From the NCBI RefSeq assembly GCF_007991655.1, contig NZ_BJYT01000028.1:1-60927 (forward strand): a stretch of DNA of 60,927 nt, given 5' to 3'. This DNA comes from Segetibacter aerophilus. GTDB lineage: Bacteria > Bacteroidota > Bacteroidia > Chitinophagales > Chitinophagaceae. Under the pieces are notes generated by a model. That model made no database searches, had not been told where the DNA came from, and saw nothing but the letters and a program-made list of their open reading frames with translations. Shown piece after piece: positions 18,045-24,765 of the stretch; position 1 is the stretch's first letter; every line of letters begins with the position of its first letter. The position numbers and the translations under genes were made by a program.

Positions 18045-20210
18045 TTACAATGCAAAAGCAATATAATTGCCACCCAACTTCTGGTCCCTTCCCCCGCCCG
18101 CTGCTATAACAACAAACTGTTTCCCATCTACTTCGTAAGTAATTGGTGTTGCGAAACCTCCGGCTGGAAGTTGGTATTCCCAAACCATAGAACCTGTTTT
18201 TTTGTCAAATGCACGTATTTTTTCGTCTTTCGTTCCAGCAATGAAAACAAGTCCGCCGGCAGTTACCAACGGCCCGCCATAGGACACGGTTCCGGTTGTA
18301 GGAACACCTTTTTTTGCCAGTTCCGGATACTCTCCGAAAGGAATTTTCCATAGATATTCTCCCGTATTCAGGTCAATTGCATTCAAAGTTCCCCATGGTG
18401 GTTTGATACCAGGATAACCGTTTTGATCCGTAAATCTCTTCCAGGGATCGCTTACATAAGGCGGCTTATAAGGGAAACGGTTTTTTGAAACGTTTGTCTT
18501 TGCCTCAGTTCGCAATTCTTTCATATTGACCGTTGCCTTTCCATTTTCCTTGTTGGTAATAAAGCTTACAATGAGATTTCGGTCTTTTTCAGAAAGGTGC
18601 CGAAAAGAAGGCATTCTACCACTACCGGTTTTCAAAAGGTTTCTAATGTCAGTGACTGTCCGTTTTTTATCGATGTTGATTAAACTTGGAAGCTCCGGTC
18701 CACTGCCTTTTCTGTCTTGACCATGGCAAGAGCTACAATTGGTGAGGTAAAGAGCATTACCCGGAGTAACAGGGCCGTTTTGTTTGCCTGTTGCTGCAGT
18801 TTCCCTGTCAGACATTTTCAATTCCCAAGGTTCTTCGTTTGAATTTTGGTAAAGAATTCCGTCAGGATCTACAGCATTACCTCCCCACTCAGCTCCACCG
18901 CTGTAACCAAATAGAAGTGTTCCCGTGGTATTTGGGGGCGTCCATTTATTTGGTGTTTTTAACTTCAAGTATTGGGCTTTAACGTAAGCATGCGTCTCAG
19001 GTGAAAGATCGGAGATGTCAGCTTCAGTGTAAGTTTGTCGTGCAAAGGGAGCAGGCTTGAGAGGGAATTTTTGGGTCGGAAAAGGATGCTCTCCCGGCAG
19101 ACCCTTCGTTGGAACCGGACGCTCTTCTACCGGGAACAACGACGTTCCTTTCTCCCTGTCAAGCACGTATACCAATCCATCTTTAGTGGCCTGGACCACC
19201 ACGTCTACTTTTTTTCCATTCTGTTTTATAGTGCCGAGATTTGGAGGACAAGGGTGATCTCTATCCCAAAGATCATGGTGGATCGTTTGATAGTACCATT
19301 TTAATTTACCCGTTTCCGCTTCAAGCGCCACGATGCAATTTGCAAACAAATTTGAGCCGGCACGATCACCGCCGTAAAAATCTGATGAAGGCGAGCCGGT
19401 ACCAAAAAACACCAGTCCCCGTCTTTCATCCAGCGTCATTCCACTCCAACTATTTGTTCCGCCAATAGTTTTATAGGCATCTTTGGGCCAGGTATTGTAG
19501 CCAAATTCTCCCGGTTGAGGTATTGTATGAAAAACCCATTTCAATTTTCCTGTAACTATGTCGAAGGCCCGAATGTGACCCGGTGCAGCGTCTCCGCCTT
19601 CTGACACAGCTGATCCTATCACCAAAGTATTTTTATAGATTGCTCCCGGGCTTGTAGCATTGACTGATAATTTTGAAACATCATGATCCAGGTTCGTTTG
19701 AAGTCCTTCGTGAAGATCTACCCGGCCATCCTTACCAAAGCTTGTTACCAATTCTCCGGTTTTCGCATTCACGGCATACAGACCAGAGCTGATTGAATAC
19801 AAGATCCTTTTATCCTCTCCGTCTTGCCAATACATTACGCCCCGATTTTGGTTTGGCCTGTCACCTTTAGATGCTACAAACTTCCAGAGTTGCTGTCCGG
19901 TAGCAGCGTTCAACGCAAAAAGATTCAGATCAGGGGTTGTGCCATATAAGACGCCATCAACTACAATAGGCTGGCACTGGATTGACCCCTTTTTAGTCAC
20001 GGCTGCATCATACATCCACGCCACTTTCAAGTCCTTTACATTTTTAAGATTAATCTGATCTAGAGGCGAATAACGGTTGCCTTCCTTATTTCCTCCATAG
20101 TAGGGCCAATCTTTTCCGGCCTGTAAGGGCTTTTCAATTTTATCCCAACCGTATATTACTGAAGCGGTAATAATGATTACGCCAAGTGTTAAAAGCTTTC
20201 GTGTGTTCAT
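18045..20210 (-). CDS. PQQ-dependent dehydrogenase with haem c domain
   Basis: A 721-residue exported quinoprotein. An N-terminal hydrophobic segment (about 7-20) is followed by an eight-bladed-propeller-type sequence with repeated blade motifs such as 'LFALNAATGQQLWKF', 'AFDIVTGKLKWVF' and 'AIDLNTGEYLWKIPFG'. A cytochrome c domain sits inside the propeller: 'CSSCHGQ' (Cys492, Cys495, His496) with axial Met533 in 'GRMPSF'. The family oxidises aldoses or alcohols in the periplasm and passes electrons to the respiratory chain. It is the last gene of the utilization locus. The mutarotase-like and dehydratase-like genes upstream suggest that an aldose is the substrate. Confidence 0.92.
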   Translation of the reverse strand: MNTRKLLTLGVIIITASVIYGWDKIEKPLQAGKDWPYYGGNKEGNRYSPLDQINLKNVKDLKVAWMYDAAVTKKGSIQCQPIVVDGVLYGTTPDLNLFALNAATGQQLWKFVASKGDRPNQNRGVMYWQDGEDKRILYSISSGLYAVNAKTGELVTSFGKDGRVDLHEGLQTNLDHDVSKLSVNATSPGAIYKNTLVIGSAVSEGGDAAPGHIRAFDIVTGKLKWVFHTIPQPGEFGYNTWPKDAYKTIGGTNSWSGMTLDERRGLVFFGTGSPSSDFYGGDRAGSNLFANCIVALEAETGKLKWYYQTIHHDLWDRDHPCPPNLGTIKQNGKKVDVVVQATKDGLVYVLDREKGTSLFPVEERPVPTKGLPGEHPFPTQKFPLKPAPFARQTYTEADISDLSPETHAYVKAQYLKLKTPNKWTPPNTTGTLLFGYSGGAEWGGNAVDPDGILYQNSNEEPWELKMSDRETAATGKQNGPVTPGNALYLTNCSSCHGQDRKGSGPELPSLINIDKKRTVTDIRNLLKTGSGRMPSFRHLSEKDRNLIVSFITNKENGKATVNMKELRTEAKTNVSKNRFPYKPPYVSDPWKRFTDQNGYPGIKPPWGTLNAIDLNTGEYLWKIPFGEYPELAKKGVPTTGTVSYGGPLVTAGGLVFIAGTKDEKIRAFDKKTGSMVWEYQLPAGGFATPITYEVDGKQFVVIAAGGGRDQKLGGNYIAFAL

Positions 20211-20252
20211 ATTCTAACTATCAATTCCTGCTTTAAATGTTTCCGGTAGTAT

Positions 20253-21224
20253 TTAGTGGAAAGTATAAAATTCGTAGGTAATGTTCCATTTGAATTCCTG
20301 TCCTGGTCCGGCTTGAATGTGGATATATGGCTCGGGGCAAGCTGTATTTGGATTAGCCCAAAATACCAATTTCGATAAAGGTTGATCACACCTGAACCTA
20401 ACACCCGCTCCTGACTTCACATTCTCAATTCGAAAATCATAATCCTTCGCATCGTTTGTATAGCCATTAACAGAACCGATGAACATGTCTTCCTTATCTT
20501 TTAGCTCCCGTAAGAAATTAATTTCCTTACCCTTGAATTCTGCTATCGTGCCCAGTCCCCTTCCTGTGCCGCTTATTTCAAAAGGAAACTTTATCCTGAT
20601 GTTTGGCCCTGTCAATTCTTTATCAATCAGAAAAAAGTTGTGATCATAGGCATTTGTTTCCAGAGTCTTGGTGCCGATGTTTTTCAAACTATGTTCTAAA
20701 ATCAATTGTGGTTTGCCTTTCACAAGACGAACAGTTTTGGTGTAGATATATCCGTATCCCGATTCATCTTTCAACTCCTGCATAAACTCTATAGCATCCT
20801 TCCTGGTTTTAACTTTCCATGTTCCGGCATTTTCTATATCATAAAGGGCAAAGGCTGAATAGGGCTTTTCGTTTGTTTTACTTAGTGCCCCTACTCCTAT
20901 CTTTAGAAACTTCTCTCCTACTTTGGCATCGTCATATCCTATAGGTTCAAACTCTTCTACCGGCCCTTTGATCGCATCATGCGTTTTGGGATTATAGTTT
21001 TTGAACCATTGTCCAAAGTAGCTATGTCCGTCAAACTCCAGGCTTTCAATTACTCCTGACCAATCAAAACGGGTAGCCTGGTAGTAGCCCTTTTCTTTGT
21101 CTGGTAGCAATAGTGTAGCCTTTACAACATTGTTCGAAATGCTGGCTGAAGGGAAATCTTCGTTAGGCGAAGCATAGGTGTTCCAGGCTAGCAGAACTAA
21201 ACTTAAAAGCAAGAGCTTTTTCAT
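20253..21224 (-). CDS. Exported aldose 1-epimerase-like (galactose mutarotase superfamily) protein
   Basis: A 323-residue protein with a signal peptide ('KKLLLLSLVLLAWNTYA'). It is all-beta, with 'HSLKNIGTKTLETNAYDHNFFL' and 'FRCDQPLSKLVFWANPNTACPEPYIHI' resembling the active-site strands of the galactose-mutarotase-like fold; the Asn-x-Tyr-x-His-Asn stretch is a candidate catalytic site. These proteins convert sugar anomers or bind glycans. Location between the dehydratase-like and PQQ dehydrogenase genes suggests that it supplies the right anomer. A true enzymatic role is an inference. Confidence 0.78.
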   Translation of the reverse strand: MKKLLLLSLVLLAWNTYASPNEDFPSASISNNVVKATLLLPDKEKGYYQATRFDWSGVIESLEFDGHSYFGQWFKNYNPKTHDAIKGPVEEFEPIGYDDAKVGEKFLKIGVGALSKTNEKPYSAFALYDIENAGTWKVKTRKDAIEFMQELKDESGYGYIYTKTVRLVKGKPQLILEHSLKNIGTKTLETNAYDHNFFLIDKELTGPNIRIKFPFEISGTGRGLGTIAEFKGKEINFLRELKDKEDMFIGSVNGYTNDAKDYDFRIENVKSGAGVRFRCDQPLSKLVFWANPNTACPEPYIHIQAGPGQEFKWNITYEFYTFH

Positions 21225-21275
21225 ATGTAAGGGCGAGTTAGTTTAATCAAAAAAAGGCCTTTTTTCTGCGCTTGG

Positions 21276-22637
21276 CTAAGGCTTTATGATGCCACCATCA
21301 TTTTTTCTTAAAGTACCCATACCGTTGTATTTGATCGGGTATTTCGCAGCCTCTTTTTCATTGATATCGATACCTAATCCAGGCTCTTCAGTTACAATAA
21401 AATAGCCGTTTTTGATCATTGGGCATCCGGGAAAAACGGACTGCACCTTTTCATTAAACATTTGCCCTTCCTGAATTCCAAAGTTGTAGACAGCAAGGTC
21501 GATATGGTTATTGGCCTGGTGTCCAACCGGGGAAGTGTCTCCCGGTCCGTGCCACGCAGTTCTTACGTTATACCATTCTCCTAAACGAGCCACTTTCATT
21601 GCCGGCGTAATACCACCAATTTGGGAAATATGACAACGAATAAAATCAAAGTGCTGGCTGGCCATCGGGTCCCTGAACTCGTTAATATTATTGAACAATT
21701 CGCCCATTGCCAAAGGAACACTGGTAGTGGCCCTTAGTTGTTTAAACCACAACATATTTTCCGGTGAAAATGGATCTTCAATAAAAAACGGCCTGTAATC
21801 TTCCAAAGCTTTAATAGTGTTGATTGCCTGTATCGGCTCTACCTGCTCGTGCATGTCGTGCAATAACTCAACCTTTTCGCCACACTTTTTTCGCACGTAT
21901 TCAAACATCTTTGGAACCCGCCTTAAATATTCGGCCTGGTCTGAATAACCATCGGTTTTCCTGGCATAGTTAGCGGCTTTAAAATCCGGAACCACTTCGC
22001 CAAAAGCTCCCACACCTCCATAGCCGCCCTGCTGAATTCGTACATGTCGCCAACCCTGGTCCATAAACTTTTGCACCTGGTCAGCAATGCCTTCAACGGT
22101 TGTTGAACTGGCGTGAATGTAAGTATCTACGTTGATGCGACTTCTACCACCCAACAATTGATAAACAGGCATTTTCGCCCGTTTTCCTTTAATATCCCAC
22201 AGGGCCTGGTCGAGTCCTGAAAGAGCGTTATTCAAAACGGGTCCGTTGCGCCAGTAAGAACTTACATAGGCCGACATCCACATGTCGTCGATGTTGTCGA
22301 CGTCTCTTCCTTTACAAAACTCGTTGAGGTAAATATCTACTGCAGGAACAACTACTGCTGCCCGTTGCGTAAACGTTGCACAGCCTAGTCCATACAACCC
22401 AGGTTCTGAAGTTTCGACCTTTACGATCACTAAATTCGATCCGCCTGGCGCAGTCGTAATAGCTCTGACCCTGGTGATCGTTACCGGTGGAGCTCCTTTT
22501 TGATAGCCCGGTGTTTCATATTTTTCAGCCCGTGCTTTAGCACTGCTGAACATGCTAAAAAGGCCGGTGGAACCGCCGAGGGCGAGCATCTTAAGGGCCT
22601 TGCGGCGGCTGTTTGTTGGTTTGTCAAATTCGCTCAT
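21276..22637 (-). CDS. Tat-exported enolase-superfamily sugar-acid dehydratase (ManD/RspA-like)
   Basis: A 453-residue enolase-superfamily protein with an N-terminal Tat signal: 'SRRKALKMLALGG' fits the twin-arginine motif and is followed by a hydrophobic stretch and 'AKARA'. The barrel carries the ManD-type metal and acid/base residues: Asp261 and His263 in 'LLHDMHEQ', Glu287 in 'FFIEDPF', Glu313 in 'MGELFNN', and His363 in 'AWHGPGDTSP'. The family dehydrates sugar acids such as D-mannonate to 2-keto-3-deoxy acids. Cytoplasmic homologues lack the signal, so export here is unusual. Members also include proteins of low activity. Confidence 0.88.
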   Translation of the reverse strand: MSEFDKPTNSRRKALKMLALGGSTGLFSMFSSAKARAEKYETPGYQKGAPPVTITRVRAITTAPGGSNLVIVKVETSEPGLYGLGCATFTQRAAVVVPAVDIYLNEFCKGRDVDNIDDMWMSAYVSSYWRNGPVLNNALSGLDQALWDIKGKRAKMPVYQLLGGRSRINVDTYIHASSTTVEGIADQVQKFMDQGWRHVRIQQGGYGGVGAFGEVVPDFKAANYARKTDGYSDQAEYLRRVPKMFEYVRKKCGEKVELLHDMHEQVEPIQAINTIKALEDYRPFFIEDPFSPENMLWFKQLRATTSVPLAMGELFNNINEFRDPMASQHFDFIRCHISQIGGITPAMKVARLGEWYNVRTAWHGPGDTSPVGHQANNHIDLAVYNFGIQEGQMFNEKVQSVFPGCPMIKNGYFIVTEEPGLGIDINEKEAAKYPIKYNGMGTLRKNDGGIIKP

Positions 22638-22800
22638 AATTTCATATTTAATGCAGTCGTTAGATTTTTGGCTGATCTAAAATTCGTTTTTTTTGAATTC
22701 ATTTAAAAACCCTTTTTATCAATCGGCGTAGTTTAAATTATTTCAGAGCCTTTTTCTTAAAACCGTAAAGTATTACTGAACCGATTTTAAACATTACAAG

Positions 22801-22857
22801 TCTTTTGTTTCGGCCGGATGTTTTTCAATGTCTCATCGTTGCGTCGCACACTTGTAC
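22801..22857 (+). repeat. Dispersed intergenic repeat, copy A
   Basis: This segment resembles 33887-33944: both share 'TCTTTTGTTT', a similar spacer, and an end of the form CRTYSTTGYGTCRCWCACTTGTAC. Copy A contains the 12-mer GTTGCGTCGCAC found exactly at 22838-22849 and, in reverse orientation, at 23009-23020 and 36703-36714. The pattern suggests an intergenic repeat family of this genome. Confidence 0.55.
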
Positions 22858-22992
22858 TTTTTGTGCAATTGCAACGATTTTAAATAAACAGCACCGGGAG
22901 TTTCTACGGTAGTTAAAAACGTCTCTTATTAGCTTTAGCCCCTTTTATCCAAATCCGTTTTCTGACTTAAAAAGGTTCATTGCTGCTTATAG

Positions 22993-23121
22993 TTACTTCT
23001 TTAAAAGAGTGCGACGCAACGGAAGTTCAATAGAAATTCCGTTGCTGGTAACAAAAAAATTATTTTCTATTACTACAGGATCAGTTTGATTGCCGCTTGC
23101 CAGGGCTTCAAAAATCCCCTG
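22993..23121 (-). pseudogene. Possible 3' remnant of a lost coding sequence
   Basis: An open frame of 42 codons with no start codon but a protein-like composition. Its segments read 'GIFEALASGNQTDPVVIEN' and 'FFVTSNGISIELPLRRTLL', ending TAA. The frame is closed upstream by a TAA at 23122-23124. It could be the tail of a degraded gene left between the dehydratase-like and GH71/99-like genes, or part of the dispersed repeat, because the GTTGCGTCGCAC 12-mer lies inside it. I do not recognise a family. Confidence 0.25.
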
Positions 23122-23206
23122 TTATCGCACTTATTTATTTTACGTAGTCTTTGGCTATGATTTAGCAACGTCACTTTAGAAAATAAAAAGCCATTTCTAA
23201 TAACCG

Positions 23207-24499
23207 TTACAAAGAACTTTTGGCATTTTTCGGCATTGGAATATCCTGCGGTAGTGGAATTTTCTTCTTCAGAACTCTGCCAGCATAGCCTGTCAAGTAC
23301 AAATAATAATCGGATGGAATTCCTTCTTCAAATTTTATAAACGGACTTTGACCAACAGGCGGATTTTGAGAGACTTTCATAATGGCTGTTCCTTCATCCA
23401 CTTCATCATACATAGCTACATAAATCATCTGTGCACCATTTTTTATGGCACCGCTTAGTTGTGTCCAAAAGAACTTCCCACGATTGCGGGGTATTTGGTT
23501 AAAGAGTGAGTTTGGATTGAGGTTGTGCCAGCTAAAGCCGGGAAAAACATTGGGCACATAATCTATCTTATTAGCCTTGCACCATTCCAGATCTGCCTTT
23601 TGGACGGAAGCATATTCTGCATAGGAGGCCTCGTCTTTATAACGTCCCACGGTCCATGGATGAATGATGTCTACCTTTTTTAGAATTTCATGCAAAAAAG
23701 GATCTTTCAAACAATCCCTTCCCATGTCTCGCCAGTAAGTAGGTACACCGAGCATTACAGAACAGCCGCCGTACTGTGGATCGTTTTGTAAAAAATCAAC
23801 CAGCTTGTCAACCGTTTTGAGCGTATAGGCACGACCGTCATTAAAACCAACTCCCCATATTACTACCAAAGGTTTTCCATTATGGTAGAGGTACGTTTGC
23901 TTATTGCCGCCACTGGTCACCTTCAGGCTGTCTACCAGCATTTTCCAATCATTTATAAAAACAGGAATATCTGCAGTATCACGCATGCCGGACAGATCAT
24001 ACATGATGGCGATAGCACGATTGTATTTTTTAGAGACTTTAAAGGCATCATCTATCACTTTTATAAAATGATTGCGATTGCTTCCGTCGCCTGTTTTACG
24101 TGTATTGCCAACAAAGCGTTGCATAAAAACACCGTCGACATCGTAATCTTTCATCCATTTAAAACGCACATCCGCAGTTGACTCATCACGGTTGCTGGGA
24201 AGATAAGCAGTGCTGCCATCAGCATTTTTAAAAGGCGTGGGATAGACTTTTTTATATTCATCTACAGTAGGCCAAACATCAATTTTAATATTACCATCAG
24301 CCAGTGGCTTTTTAGTCCTGTTGTCAAGATAATGACCCCATCCCCGGCCGCCACCATCGTCGGGTGTGCTATGCCAGCCTTGATAGCCGGCCATAATCAA
24401 GCCCTTATAGCTTGTAAACTGCGAAGTGGCGCTATGCTTTCTTTGGGCATTTGCATGCAGGCAAAGAAGTGCTGTTATGAAATATAATAGAGGTTTCAA
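23207..24499 (-). CDS. Glycoside hydrolase family 71/99-like protein
   Basis: A 430-residue exported enzyme starting at TTG 24499, which directly precedes the signal peptide 'KPLLYFITALLCLHANA'. The mature part begins 'YKGLIMAGYQGWHSTPDDGG' and follows the GH71/99 barrel order: 'VDGVFMQRFVGNTR', 'IAIMYDLSGM', 'KPLVVIWGVGFNDGR', 'VMLGVPTYWRD', 'VPNVFPGFSWHN' and 'MIYVAMYDEVDEGTAI'. Acidic residues in the last segment are candidate catalytic groups. GH99 enzymes cleave alpha-mannans internally; the GH71 relatives act on alpha-1,3-glucan. Specificity cannot be settled by sequence reading. Confidence 0.85.
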   Translation of the reverse strand: MKPLLYFITALLCLHANAQRKHSATSQFTSYKGLIMAGYQGWHSTPDDGGGRGWGHYLDNRTKKPLADGNIKIDVWPTVDEYKKVYPTPFKNADGSTAYLPSNRDESTADVRFKWMKDYDVDGVFMQRFVGNTRKTGDGSNRNHFIKVIDDAFKVSKKYNRAIAIMYDLSGMRDTADIPVFINDWKMLVDSLKVTSGGNKQTYLYHNGKPLVVIWGVGFNDGRAYTLKTVDKLVDFLQNDPQYGGCSVMLGVPTYWRDMGRDCLKDPFLHEILKKVDIIHPWTVGRYKDEASYAEYASVQKADLEWCKANKIDYVPNVFPGFSWHNLNPNSLFNQIPRNRGKFFWTQLSGAIKNGAQMIYVAMYDEVDEGTAIMKVSQNPPVGQSPFIKFEEGIPSDYYLYLTGYAGRVLKKKIPLPQDIPMPKNAKSSL

Positions 24500-24645
24500 G
24501 AGAATGATTTTTTATGAGAAGTTTTTTAAAAATTAATATTAATCGTTGTGTTTAAGACTAATGAAAATCCCCGCAGGTAAACAAAACTCATCCAGCTTTT
24601 GAAAGATGCTTTATTATACATATTCAATCGATTCAATAACTTAAG

Positions 24646-24741
24646 CGTCATTGCGAGGAGGCACGACGAAGCAATCTGCTCTATATTAATCAACGTGCTG
24701 TTTAACTCAAAAAGCAGATTGCTTCGTTCCTCGCAATGACG
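24646..24741. repeat. REP-like palindromic repeat
   Basis: The left arm (24646-24680) begins CGTCATTGCGAGGA and ends AGCAATCTGCT. The right arm (24713-24741) is its near-perfect reverse complement, beginning AGCAGATTGCTTCG and ending GCAATGACG, around a 32-base AT-rich loop. The CGTCATTGCGAGG...AAGCAATCT pattern is a dispersed intergenic palindrome known from many bacterial genomes. It lies between the GH71/99-like and beta-helix genes, both transcribed leftwards, and could fold in the mRNA. Confidence 0.85.
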
Positions 24742-24765
24742 GCCACCTATGCCTTACAAAAAGTG

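Larger units (their letters stand above)
22638..23206 (-). other. Gap with dispersed repeats and a small gene remnant
   Basis: This 569-base region holds no intact gene. It contains a repeat copy at 22801-22857 and two facing copies of the 12-mer GTTGCGTCGCAC/GTGCGACGCAAC at 22838-22849 and 23009-23020. The minus-strand frame 22993-23121 encodes a protein-like 42-residue tail with no start codon, listed separately. Confidence 0.6.
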
